Positions 35,891-46,823 of a stretch of DNA of 64,000 nucleotides are shown here, one piece after another. A program made the translations under genes and the position numbers. How positions within the stretch are numbered: the stretch's first letter is position 1; every line of letters starts with the position of its first letter. A model generated the notes under the pieces. That model searched no databases. It was not told the origin of the DNA and was given only the letters and a program-made list of their open reading frames with translations. Source of the DNA: Euphorbia lathyris (lineage: Eukaryota; Streptophyta; Magnoliopsida; Malpighiales; Euphorbiaceae); contig NC_088911.1 in the NCBI RefSeq assembly GCF_963576675.1, positions 76,413,256 through 76,477,255 on the forward strand. The letters run 5' to 3'.

Positions 35891-37097
35891 GCGTTTTTTC
35901 TTTTTAAATTCTAGTAATTGATTGCTTGTGGTTTCCGATCCTTAATTCTAGTATAAACCACCAACTTTTCAGTTTTCTCGTGATTTTTCTTTATTTAAAG
36001 AAATGTGTAGAGTTTTTTGTTCATAAGCCACATTGAGTCTGGGATTTTTCTTAATATTGAATTTTTGTTGTCTGTTCTGTAATGTTCTGATGTTTACGTT
36101 GTATCAGGTAATTCAGTGCTCACTAATGCAGAACGTAATAGAATAGAAGGCATTTGACAGATTTGCAACCTTTGTTCTCTGTCACCAAGGTATGGAATCC
36201 TGTCTTCACTTACTTTGTGAAGCTTGCACTATTGGAATGATTTGATTCAAATTTGCAAAGTATTTTTATTTGTTGATAATTTGTAGGGTAATTTAGGTTC
36301 AATCTGAAAAGTGGATATATGGCATCATTAAGTTACACCCTTTTATTTTTTTTGTGATTTCTAACTCTAGCTTTTTCTACTACTCTTAATTCCAAGAATC
36401 TAGAGTCTAGTGTCTGTGCATTAATTTATGCACACAGTGACGGATCCCAGACAAACTGTTATATACCTGTTCAAGAAAGGGTTTATTAAACTTCAATTTG
36501 CTCTAGGGGTAGAAGAAAGCATTAAAAGGCTGGATATGCTTAATCTGAAGTAAGAGAAACTAAATGGAAATGTTGAAACTCACTTACAGAAAAGTCTAAG
36601 ATGTTACAAGGATGGAAGCCTTGTGGTTTTTGAGGACAAAGAATTACAAACAACTAAAATGGAATAACTTTGTCCTTTTTAGTTGATGTTTCTATTTTCT
36701 ATTGTAGAATATCACTTTTATTGGCTGGTCAAATACATCAGAAAAGTTGTCTGTTTATCTTTGGTTTTTATTCCTTTATCAATTGTTTGTTTCTTCTATT
36801 GTGGAATCAGAATTAATATTAATAAATTCCATCTTTGCCTGAGTTGTCATCTTTTGATCCATTTCATTGTTAATATACTTGATAGGATATTGATCCATTT
36901 CATGTTTGTTGTGTTTACCATACATGGTATTACGTTAGTAATTATGAGTGTTAATGAGTGATGAATCTATTGACAATCTGAGTTTGAGTCCATTAATGAG
37001 TGTAATTGCAAAACTTTATTTGCAAATCAAGGACCTGATCTTCTATTTGTATTTTCAACCCTCATCTCTAGTTAATTCTAGTGCTTCTTGTTTGTAG
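35891..37097. other. CACTA interior, no recognised gene
   Basis: A short exon-like stretch near 36108-36190 (acceptor-like sequence then a Thr/Asn/Glu frame) could belong to a captured gene, but I cannot identify it. The rest is AT-rich intron-like sequence. Confidence 0.3.
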
Positions 37098-37395
37098 GTG
37101 TTGGGCATCCAGCAGGAGCATGACACAAAGGAAATGAGTGTCAAAGCTGCTCACACTGAAGAGCTAAAGCGTACCCAACTTATAGCTGAAAATAAGATGA
37201 GGGAGGTAATGACAGAGGTGTATATAGCTTCAGTGTTAACATGAAATTAAAATGCTTGAGTTACTGATGATATGATTTTTTTCTTCTTCTTAATTTCTGC
37301 AGAAAACCATGCAATTGAGGAATGAACATGATGTTCAGATGAAAGCTTTGAGGACTGAGCATGAAGATGAGTGCTTGCGGGACTTGCAATCCTAG
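37098..37395 (+). pseudogene. Coiled-coil gene fragment captured by CACTA (ZYP1-like)
   Basis: Two exons, 37098-37205 and 37303-37395, join in frame across a 97-bp intron with TTTGTAG, GAG/GTAATG and CTGCAG sites. The 66-residue product is strongly charged and heptad-like: E-H-D-T-K-E-M, A-A-H-T-E-E-L-K-R, A-E-N-K-M-R-E, then L-R-N-E-H-D-V-Q-M-K-A-L-R and H-E-D-E-C, ending in TAG. From memory it resembles the C-terminal coiled coil of the plant synaptonemal-complex transverse filament protein ZYP1, where L-R-x-E-H-x-V-Q-M-K-A-L is followed by H-E-D-E-C. That identity is tentative. It is a fragment with a premature stop. Confidence 0.5.
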
Positions 37396-37884
37396 ACCGC
37401 AGGAGTTAGGCAGGAGTTAGAATGATGTCTATAATACATAAAGTGCATTTTGCTTCAAGTATTCAAAAGGAAGCACAATATTGGCTGCTAGATGTTGTTA
37501 TGTTGCAGCATTAGCACTCAGAGGCAACGCCATTAGTGTCGAGGTTTCCAATGAGGACAGATGGGGCATCGACAACTTAGAAACAAGAGGGAATCTCGTG
37601 TTATGTTTTTATTTTGATTTTGAAATGACATTAGTGTTGCAATATGAGGTAGTGATATTGGAATGACATACTCCATTAAATTTAGTTTTTTTATTTATTT
37701 TAGAATCATGTATCGAATTATGTATTGAATTTAGTAATATATCGAAAGTTGATTTTTTTTATATATTACATGTTCTTTTTGAATTGATTTGCACATTTAA
37801 ATTTGATTAATTAATAAATAATTATTGTAGGTAGGAAATTGGAATATAAAAAGTAATATATATACTAAATAATGCATAAATTAT

Positions 37885-38140
37885 ATAGGGGCGTTTATGT
37901 AGCGGCGGTTTTAACCGCCCCTACACTTAAAAGAGAGATTTTAAAATTAGATATAGGGGCGGTTTAAACCGCCTCTAAAAATTCGTAGCTAATTTTTATT
38001 CTACCCCGTCGATGATGATTTTCATCGCTAATTCGTAGCTCCGGTCCCCTTTGGAGGCAGATTTGGGGCGGTTTGTAAAACCGCCCCTAGACCTTGTAGG
38101 GGCGGTTAAAACCGCCCCTACAAGCGAAAAAAACTGTAGA
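37885..38140. repeat. CACTA subterminal repeats (GGGGCGG palindromes)
   Basis: At least six copies of GGGGCGGTT or its complement lie here, often paired as GGCGGTTTTAACCGCC (about 37903) or GGCGGTTAAAACCGCCCC (about 38101). In CACTA elements such subterminal arrays bind the element's DNA-binding protein. The left end has sparser copies (34440-34520). Confidence 0.75.
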
Positions 38141-38162
38141 GGCAGTTTTTGTTGTAGTGAGT

Positions 38163-38925
38163 GTATTATGCATAGAATTTTTAATTGATACTTAACTCAA
38201 ATGAGTGCTTGATGATTAATATCGGTATGACCGACCGAATACTATAATTTTATATGCATGGAATGGAATGGAAGGGGAGGGATAATAATCTCTTATTATA
38301 TAAAGAAAGATCACAAGGTTTATAATAATAAATAAATATATATGATCCAAGCGCAATATGCATGCTAATACATTGAACATGACATAATAAGTTGAGGGTT
38401 TTTTTAGTGCAAACACCAACTGGCTCTTTGTTAAGGTTGCTTGTTTTAACAAACAGATTCATACATCATAAAAGTAGAAGTTCAAAACCCAAGACTCAAT
38501 ACCAATTCAAAACAAGGTTATATTACCACTATGTCATTTTACCTTTCACATGACATAAGATACATGACAGACATTTATTTTCGTGTCGTCTGATTGTTTT
38601 TCGTGACAGTATATTAAAATTATGTCATCTGAAAGCTTAAATGTAAACCAGCTCAATTCACATGTGGCCTTCCGATAACACAATTCTGTCATCTAAAGAA
38701 AATGCACGTTTTATTCAAAATTTACTTAATCATCAGATGACACTTGTGATAAATGACTGTCATTGTATTCAGAAAACAAAAAAACGGCAAATGAGATTTC
38801 ACTTACGCGACCAACTAAAACGGATACCAAATTTAAGGCGTTCAATACGTTTGACTGAAATTTCACCTCATATATAAACCATCTCTCTCCTCCCAAATCC
38901 CAAATTAGGTTTCGCCTGCAGCTCA
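38163..38925 (+). promoter_or_regulatory. Promoter-like region and leader, cut by a solo LTR
   Basis: ATATATAAACC (about 38868-38878) looks like a TATA box and is followed by a pyrimidine-rich leader (CATCTCTCTCCTCCC). The leader continues beyond the solo LTR at 40790 with CTTCATCTCGCTCACCCC and reaches an ATG immediately followed by GTAAGC (about 40877-40885). Such an ATG-intron junction is common in highly expressed plant genes. Upstream, short words TGTCAT / ATGACA recur (about 38535-38760). No clear coding exon follows: short frames at 41113-41158 and 41250-41353 could be joined but match nothing I know. It may be a captured promoter in an unrecognised element. Confidence 0.35.
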
Positions 38926-40789
38926 TGTTGGAAATTAGGCTAAGGTATAGCAGCGGAAATATAAATTTTTTTAACCTATTTCTATTTAACCCTAGGATCC
39001 GTTAATCGTTATTTCATATAAAGAAGGATAAGAAGAATTACCTTTTGATGATCAATCTACCATTGTTAATGAAGTTCCCACAACTCTTCTTCGAGTTCCC
39101 AAACACGAAATAAAACACGGGAAGATTAATTTAGAATCAACCGTTGAATAGCAACCAAAGTAGATTGCCTCTAACTAATCAACACAAGATCAATAAAAAA
39201 AGAAATAGATGAAATCAATTGATCAAAGGAAGACGTAGAGAAATCTCGTCCTCGAACTAGGGGTGTCGAATTTTCTCTCTCTTGCACTAGGGTGGATTTC
39301 GAAAATCTCAATAGGGGATTAGCTAGTTGATCTCGAAAATCTCAAGGGGGAGGGGTATTTATAATCTCTTGTATCTAATCCCTAGTTAGATAGAATTAGG
39401 TTACTGAATAGGAATTCAATTCGGAATAGAATTCCTAATTATTATCTCACTATATATCTAATATATTAAGGATAATAATAATAACCTTATTGGATAATAA
39501 TAAGAGTATTATAATCTAATTAAAACTCCTAACTTATTTATCTCTTAATTAATTTAATTCATAATCCTAATCTAATTAGGATTTAACAAAATCAAATTAA
39601 TTATTCATGTATCTAGCTACATGAATTTCGACCCCCCCTTGGTCCATGGGCCTTATTGGGCTCAATTGGGCTTCCATTAATTAATTAACATCTATCTCTC
39701 TTTTAGGTTCCAAGTCCTATGTGTGACCCATTAGGTTCTTATTGCTTCTAGTCGTATGCAACGTTATTAAATTAATTTTCAAAGAATTATATTTAATCTT
39801 TGCATAACGGAATGATGTACAGAGTATGTGATTAGCAAGTCCGTAATCATTCCCCCAGAGCTATAAGAAGACAGGTTGATTCTGTCGTTAACCTTTCCGT
39901 ATTAGTTACAGTATAATTCGATCCTTTATCAACTACATCCTTGAACTGAATCTTATGACTATGGATGATGTCAAGTCACATATAGCGAGACGTTCGTTTT
40001 ACTTGTACAGGCCGAGTCAACTCAAAAAGATAGGTTAAGTGAAATCTGTATTTCAACTCTTAAGCTATCACCTTGCAAGGATTTAGAGTCGAGTCTTCCA
40101 CAAGCGATCCATGGATGTATCTCCCATTTATCGGGAGTGATAAATGCTCAATCCAATATATAACGATTCCGCAATCACTTCCTGTGATACCCAACGTCTA
40201 CTGTTCACACCCCAGAGTCATCTCTGTTAAGGATCGTGTTACACCAGAGTCAAAGCGTCACATTCCGTAATCCAGAATACCAATTAATATTCCTTTGAGT
40301 CTGAGGATTAGTTATACCTATTAATACCAATGAGATGAACAGGTGACAAGGATGAATCTACCCATCCTGTTATCTCAAATGGGATCCCCAATCCTAATGA
40401 ACAACTTTTCATCGGATCTATGTAACTGTCCAGATATCTGTATATATGAAGCTTGTGAGATCAGCTTTCTGTCGGACAGAAGACATTGTTACATACAAGT
40501 CTCAACAGTGATATATCAATCCCAAACATATCACTTGACTTGGGGTGGTTTTAAGTTTATCAGTTTACTATAAAGTTTTGTCTCACTTCATGCTTGTATG
40601 AACACTTTATAATCACTTTAAATAAACTTACGGATTTCCTTTTATTAGACTTTATTTAGTGCTTAAAAGGGATTGCCTTTATATAGTTATAAAACATATA
40701 TCTCATTAAAACAAATGATATAAAGAACAATTCATTTACATTAAGTTTGTATCCTAGAACAATTGTCTATAGGACACTAAACCCCAACA
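38926..40789. mobile_element. Solo LTR (1,864 bp)
   Basis: Starts TGTTGGAAATTAGGC and ends AAACCCCAACA, with perfect 5-bp duplications GCTCA (38921-38925 and 40790-40794). TGTTGG/CCAACA ends are typical of Copia LTRs. No coding sequence, primer-binding site or second LTR remains. The interior is AT-rich, with no gene. Confidence 0.9.
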
Positions 40790-40794
40790 GCTCA

Positions 40795-41639
40795 GGCTTC
40801 ATCTCGCTCACCCCTCTTTTTGGGGATCTCTGGTTGCTTTGTACATGCAAATCACTGGGACTGAGATCGAAACACGATAATGGTAAGCCATATTTACTTC
40901 GTTCCTCGATGTATTAAAGGTTCATTGTTCCTTATCTTTTCCTCATCTGATTTACTCTTGCATATGTGGATTTTAGCAACTGTAATAAGGATCTATTAAT
41001 TTTCAGACTTATCATTGAGAAGGTTAGATTTCTTGCTTAGATACAATGATTTTACTGTATTCATTGTTAGATTCACTAATGAAAAGCTTGGGTATTTATC
41101 TTTTTTAACCTAGGACAATATACTTCGTGAAGTTGTTGTGGGTGATGTTGAGATAGGTAGAGATCTTGCTCTTTTTATTTGCAAATATTATTAACATTAG
41201 GGATTATGAACTCATCTGATTCCTTTTTATTTAAACATAATATTTGTAGGGATAGTAAGAATGCTTATGTACATGGGAAGGTTGATTAAAGAGATGGTCA
41301 ATCAGTTCATGCTTATAACATGTGAAGAATTCTTTAACTTATTGAGTATATACATGTGAAGCATGTATGTAAGCTTGTATGAATATGTATGTGAAAAATG
41401 CTTGTATAGGAATGAACTGATTTCACTTGTATACCTTAACCGGACATGAATATGTAGTGAAAGGTTGTGTATGAAGCATAGTCATATAGTGAAGGGTTGT
41501 AAGAAAGAGACGGTATAATACTGCATCTGTGGTAGTGGTTGCCTCCATAATTCTTCAAAAATTCTTAACGTGTGTGACTGGATCGCCTGTCCCTCCATAC
41601 TAGCCAAAAGTTAGGATTCGGAAACCCCTAGGCATCGGC
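40795..41639. other. No certain gene
   Basis: This is the continuation of the leader described for 38163-38925. Repeated ATGTATGTGAA / TGAAGCATG words occur around 41320-41470. No conserved coding region is seen. Confidence 0.3.
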
Positions 41640-42240
41640 TATCGCTGCCTGGATAGAGGTGTGCAAGTATCTAAGAAGCCCAAGTATCCATCCCTTATGT
41701 TGTTTCTTTTCATCGCATCTTTTTTTAGGAGTTCCAATACATCCTCCTTGCTAAGATGTGTGACCTCCTTTGGTTTTGGCTTATTTGCCTCTGGACGGCT
41801 GTGTCGGCGGCCTCAAGGTTTGGATGGGGTACGATTTCTGCTATGGCCTCGAAACTTATCCTTCTCTTTTGGTTTTTCATGTCTACATGGAGGACTCCTT
41901 GACTGAGAATATCTCCTTATCAGTGATACGCTTTGGGAATGTGCCTTTGGAGTTCTATTGGACTCCGGACTGGATTCTATTGCCTAAACGGGCTTATTAT
42001 GGAGATCCTCCCTAGATTTTTTTTAGTTGTTGTTGGAGAACGACCATCTCCCACACATGGGTCGCTTTCGCCTCGTCCATCTCTTTTTGCATGGCGATCA
42101 TATTTTGGCCAAATCTCCGGAACACCTCCTCCGCCAGCAGTTGGTACTTAAGATCCAGTTGGAGCGATTGTTGTACCTTATCATTATTATTTTGATGAAC
42201 TTCTAATTGAACTCGTTGGGATGTAGCCATAACTATATAT
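41640..42240 (-). mobile_element. Gag-like remnant of a gypsy-type element
   Basis: On the minus strand an ATG at 42230-42228 opens a 72-codon frame rich in Gln, Glu and hydrophobic heptads (M-A-T-S-Q-R-V-Q, later E-V-F-R-R-F-G-Q). It lies directly after the LTR and leader, the position of gag. The frame stops at 42012, and further decayed frames continue to about 41640. No protease or polymerase is seen, so the element is 3'-truncated. Confidence 0.45.
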
Positions 42241-42293
42241 TCTAAACAATCACGGAAGATTGTTTGTCCACGCTCACTGCACCAATGATAACT

Positions 42294-42800
42294 TGTTACC
42301 TGAATTTGATTATGTGTCTTAATCGCTAGTTCAATCCGATGTCGTAATGGATCTGCAAAACAGGACAGAGGTCAGACGAGATCGAAGGCTAGCAAACATG
42401 CTCTGATGCCTAAGTCAATTTATGATTGGATCGGATTGAAAAGTAAGAACTAGTTTAGAGATAGTAGTTAACGTATCGAAACTTGTATTCATACATGTCT
42501 ATTTATATTGTCTTATTAGGTTAAGGTTGTCATCTCTTTAGGATTCCTATCCCCTTAAGTATTCTGAATCCTATGAGGAATCATTTATCGTGTAGGATTC
42601 CGGAAGTTTCTCTTGTGATTGGGACTAAAGCCATATGTGTTGGTCTCGAGTCATATTTAGATGTTACTGGGCCGCTTATCGTTGGATCGGGGTCGTTGCC
42701 GTTTAGGCTTAGGTTTTGTTAGATGTCACGTGGCCCTTTACTTCCAAGGAGGGTGACAATGACGTCATCCATGTGATGCTATTTCACATGATATCAAACA
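42294..42800 (-). mobile_element. 5' LTR of the truncated gypsy-type element
   Basis: On the minus strand it starts TGTTTGATATC (42800) and ends CAGGTAACA (42294), followed by AGTTATCATTGGTGCAGTGAG. The same leader motif follows the LTR at 1061-1687. About 507 bp. No partner LTR is found at lower coordinates, so the 3' half is missing. Confidence 0.6.
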
Positions 42801-43263
42801 GTATAAAAGAAATAAAATTAAAAATAAGGCACATGTAAAAATTGAAAAAGTTACGTGTCAAAATTCAAACTCCAAGAGTCTGTTTGATAATATATTTGAG
42901 CACTTACAATTATCACATTGAGTGCTTATTGGTTGTTATCTTGTTTGGTAACACCTCTTACAAAATTGAGTAAAGTCAACATATTTAATTTAAAATTTTA
43001 AGTTAAACTATCAACTAATAATATTTTTAAATTCGGTTTTTATTTTCATATTTATCAAATAGTTACAACATTTGATACTTTCAATATTTATAATATTCAT
43101 GTTTTAAATTTGGAAAAGGTACAAAAACAAACCATATTATTAGGCAGGTTTACATAGATAGTCACATGATTTAAAAGTTTCCAAACAGAAATGTGTTTGC
43201 TTTGTGCAGTTTAAACCATCCCAATTGAAAATCAAATTGATGTTGGGAATGAGATTTGACAAT
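42801..43263. other. AT-rich, no gene seen
   Basis: It contains GAGTCTGTTTGATAATATAT near 42890, a phrase of the type seen at MITE ends, but no matching inverted partner was identified. Confidence 0.25.
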
Positions 43264-43268
43264 AGTTG

Positions 43269-44932
43269 TGTTGGCCAATAAATAAATTTTATTTATTTAT
43301 GTAAATAATATCTTAAGAGTAAAATTTTTAATAAAATAAAAAAGAAATTAAATAAAAGAATAAAAAAATTAGTAGGTCTCGATGACACCTACTTCTGTAA
43401 CTATTTTCCAGGAGTTTCGGTTCAATCCACCCAACCTCTCCGACCCAGACTAAACGACACCAAAGCTAACCCACGAAGCCTAACTCTCTTCTCACGCCTA
43501 TGCCTAGCCTCAAAACTCTCTCTACCCACAAATTAATTGGATGATGTGGCATGGAAGTTGGAAAAGTTGAGGAAAGTTAGGAAGAAGTTAGTAGTGGTTA
43601 GTGGAAGTTAAGGAAGTTAATGAGGTGTCAATTTATGTTAAAAATCTGAGAGAAAAATAAAGGGTAGTGGGTGTTGATTAATTACCTCAAATACCACCAC
43701 AAAATACTATAAATAGACCTCCAATCCTTCATTAATACTTACGCATTCAACACATCAAAACTCCTTCCTAAAGGTCCCTTCCAATGATCTCTTCTTGAGT
43801 TCATAGCTTTGTTCTTTAAAGTTATTAGTTCTAATTCCTTTTTCTAACTTGTTTTAGCTTCAGTTCAAGTTTTTAATAGCTTCTTTTCAATTTATTTCCA
43901 TTTAATTTAGTATTTCTAAGCCTAAAGTTCTCAATTCCTTAGCTAGAATCATTTTCCCAATTAATTTTTTCAGCTCTTGTTATAATCCATCCAGTTATTT
44001 TCCAAGCCTGATTTTATCTATTTAAAGTTCATTTTTACCTTCGATCCCTTCTAAACATTTCTTCCTGACTTCCTGAAGTTAAATTTAGCCTTTTATTTTG
44101 CCCAATTCCATGTTCAAAATCTCTATTTACAAGTCAATCTCTGCCCAGTAATTTTCCAAGCCCGTTTTAGACCATTTAAAGTTTATTTTAGCCTTCAATT
44201 CCTTCTAAACATTTTTTTTAACTTCCTGAAGTTAAATTTAGCCTTTTACTTTGCTTGATTCCGTATTCGTAAGCACTCATACGGTCCCTCCGAAATCGAA
44301 GGTCAAATCTGCTCCATATTTGCCTACTGCAAATAAGAAATTTGCTAGATCAATTTCGCTCCCGCCAACCGACCGCGGTGCTCCTAGGATCTCAAGCCGA
44401 CACCAAATTCAACATCTAGCTGAGATAGCTATTGTGGCTCCAAGTTTATTGTTGAATTTCAATTTATTGTTATTGCATTTCAATTCCTTATATTGATTTG
44501 TTTTTCTCAATTCAATTGATTTCTCTATATGTTTAGTATAAAAATATTTCAATTGTAATCAATTTCATTTTTTACTTTGAACATGTGTACTCAAACTTAC
44601 ATTTATATTAATAAATATCCAAATTTTTTAAATCTCGTGTCAATTTCGACCTTTTGTTTCCTTAATTTTACCCGTTTTTAATTTATTCGTATTAGCTTTA
44701 AATAAATTAATTTATCTAGCAAAATTTTTATAAACGGTGCTAGAGACCGAAGAGAGATTTTTTCAATCATTGCGTCCCTCGCCAATCGCTTCGTTTAGAT
44801 TTCAAATTTTGGCACGCAAATCCATAAACTTAACTGTCCATTTTAATTGAGAAATAATTTCTCTAGTACGCCTGCATCCTAACCACATCTGATAAGGTTG
44901 AAAATTAGCATATTCGCGAAATATTACTAACA
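43269..44932 (+). mobile_element. Solo LTR (family A), uninterrupted, 1,664 bp
   Basis: Starts TGTTGGCC and ends CTAACA, flanked by perfect 5-bp duplications AGTTG (43264-43268 and 44933-44937). It aligns with the two arms of the LTR at 7385-16245, including the TATA box (about 43709) and the GCGTCCCTCGCCA segment (44781 here, 16082 there). It contains the uninterrupted TCCCTTCTAA target used by the MULE. No internal region is present. Confidence 0.92.
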
Positions 44933-45064
44933 AGTTGCCTCTCCAACCATCATCAAATCGTATTCTCGTTATAAATACAGTTTTTTGCCACAAATTTGAT
45001 GATGCGTCAAAAAATTTGATCAACTTTAAATAACATTTTATTATTAGCTTTTCACTTGTATATT

Positions 45065-45318
45065 TATTTATATATTATATAGGTCATTCTAGCAAATTAG
45101 TTTTTTCCCTAAATATAAGTCATTCTATGATTCCAATACTTATTGTCCAATAGTGACATGAGAGAGAATTATTTTTTGTATTGGTACATGTGTTTTTTTA
45201 ATATTCCAATGTTTATTGCCCAATAGTGACATGAGAGATAACTTTTTTTAGTTAACCAATATATTTCTTAATTTGTGTGAAATACCCTAAAATGACTTAT
45301 ATAATGGAATGGAGGGAG
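45065..45318. mobile_element. Stowaway-like MITE, degenerate left end
   Basis: The right end, reverse-complemented, reads CTCCCTCCATTCCATTATAT, then AAGTCATTTTAG, the typical Stowaway terminal repeat, and is flanked by TA. The left end TATATTATATAGGTCATTCT has lost the CTCCCTCC part. The interior holds two copies of TTATTGCCCAATAGTGACATGAGAGA-like sequence (about 45145 and 45210), an internal duplication. Confidence 0.6.
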
Positions 45319-45959
45319 TAGTGTTTTACATTTTGTTATATAAATATTATTATTTGAAAGAAATTTTTTGTTGGGAGATAAAAAAAATGAGAAAATTGAT
45401 TAGAGCAAAAACATTGTAGCAACATTAAAATAGAGAGAAAAAAATACGGTTTGATATAACAAAAAACAATGAAATGAATTGGAGATAGTTTTATAAACTT
45501 TAATATTCCATCAAAATCAAAATTGTTATCGTGACTATTTAATAAAAAAATAGAGTGATTTAGAGCAATTACAAATTATATAAAGTCTACTTTACAAATT
45601 AACTAGATGACAAACATTGTTTAATAAGAAAAATTTATAAATTCTTTAATAGCAAACTTCAAAAATTCAAACTCTATTTATAAATTTTGAAATTAAAAAT
45701 TAATCAAATCAGATTCATTTTTATAATTTTTTTTAAATTGTTTATTTTTTTAATCACTTAATTTTTAATTTTATCAAATACGGTCTAAATATGATATTTT
45801 ACCTAAAATTTCCAAAATTAAATTTTAAGCCTTGTTTTTTTTTTATAATAAGAGAAGAGTTAAGAACTCGGTAACACAACATGAAAAATAGAAAAACAAG
45901 AGAAAACAACAAAGCAAACAAATTACTTATTTAATAACCCACTTAATCATTTAAAAAAT
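45319..45959. other. AT-rich, no gene seen
   Basis: Long A- and T-runs without a coding region or recognisable repeat ends. Confidence 0.3.
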
Positions 45960-46091
45960 TTTTTAAAAAAATTTGCGCAATGCGCTTACATTAAAGAAAA
46001 AAGAAAAATCTCCACCAGACCCGGATGTGATTCGAACCCATGACCTCCCTAATCATAGGTAAGCTCTCAACCACTAGGCTAAGCGCTTCAC
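45960..46091 (-). mobile_element. tRNA-derived SINE, minus strand
   Basis: The minus strand has a Pol III box A (TAGCCTAGTGG, plus 46071-46081) and box B (GGTTCGAATCA, plus 46028-46038) in tRNA order and spacing, then a unique body (GTCTGGTGGAG) and an A/T-rich tail near 45960. The tRNA part is not cloverleaf-competent, so this is a SINE, not a tRNA gene. Its 5' edge (GGTGAAGCGC) was hit by the hAT-type MITE at 46092. Confidence 0.7.
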
Positions 46092-46823
46092 CAGGGGCGG
46101 ATGTAGGGGGGGTGTCAAAGGGGGCACTTGCCCCCCCCCCCCTTCATCCCATTAAAAAAAAAAATTAGTCCAAAAATAAGGGTTAAAGTGCCAAAATACC
46201 CCTAATATTGTGGGTCAGGAGCAATTTTTATCCTTAACGTCTAAAATGGTACAATTTTATTCCTAATGTTGGAAGTCAAGAGCAATTACCCCTAACGTTG
46301 ATAAATTGGGTCAATTTGAGAAATAATTCATCAAACTGTTTTCTCGGTAATGAATAATAGTGTCTGAAATTGATCCAATTTATCAACGTTACGGGTAAAA
46401 TTGGTGCAAAATTACAAAATTGATATGCAATTGGTGCAAAATAAAGAAAAAAAATGACTGTATTTTATAATAGTGTCTGAAATTGATCCAATTTATCAAC
46501 GTTATGGATAAAATTGCTCTTGGCTACAAACATTAGGGGTAAAATTGCATCTGACCCAAAAAACGTTAGGGATATTTGATGTGTAACAACCCGAGAATCC
46601 CGGAAATGAATGATTACGAGTCGGAAACATTATAATTTACGTTTTTTATAAAAAAAAATCATGAAAATAATGCATGACAATTGAACGATTTTGTATTTTT
46701 CATCACCAAAAATTGAATAATTTTGCATCTTTTATCATAAAAAATTGAACAATTTTACATTTTTTGTCTTAAACTTTTTTTACGTAGAATTTTACCCCCC
46801 TCCCTCAAATCCTGGATTCGCCA
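46092..46823. mobile_element. hAT-type MITE with 8-bp target duplication
   Basis: Left end AGGGGCGGATGTAGG and reverse-complemented right end TCAGTGGCGAATCCAGG form imperfect terminal repeats. GCTTCACC flanks both sides (46084-46091 and about 46828). Just inside lie C- and G-runs. The interior includes inverted-repeat sequence made of CCTAACGTT / AACGTTAGG and TTGATAAATTGG words (about 46170-46570). No coding capacity. Confidence 0.65.

Larger units (their letters stand above)
34407..38159. mobile_element. CACTA (En/Spm-type) element carrying host gene fragments
   Basis: Begins CACTACAACAAAAATGGGC and ends GCAGTTTTTGTTGTAGTG, a 14-bp perfect terminal inverted repeat. Flanked by the 3-bp duplication AGT (34404-34406 and 38160-38162), both diagnostic of CACTA elements. 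Both ends have subterminal GGGGCGG / CCGCCCC motifs. No transposase (TnpA or TnpD type) is visible, so it is non-autonomous. It carries fragments of a calcium-dependent protein kinase and of a coiled-coil protein gene, both in plus orientation and with introns. It lies 236 bp upstream of the likely peroxidase ATG. Confidence 0.92.

Noticed and set aside
36683..36961. 92-codon hydrophobic frame in the CACTA interior
   Set aside because: It lies in T-rich intron-like sequence; hydrophobicity comes from composition.
41113..41353. Two short frames joined by an intron as coding exons of the 38.9-kb leader
   Set aside because: They can be spliced in frame but yield about 50 residues with no recognisable pattern; too weak to annotate as a gene.
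46020..46091. tRNA gene on the minus strand
   Set aside because: Box A and box B are present, but the acceptor and other stems do not pair and a non-tRNA body with an A/T-rich tail follows. It fits a tRNA-derived SINE.
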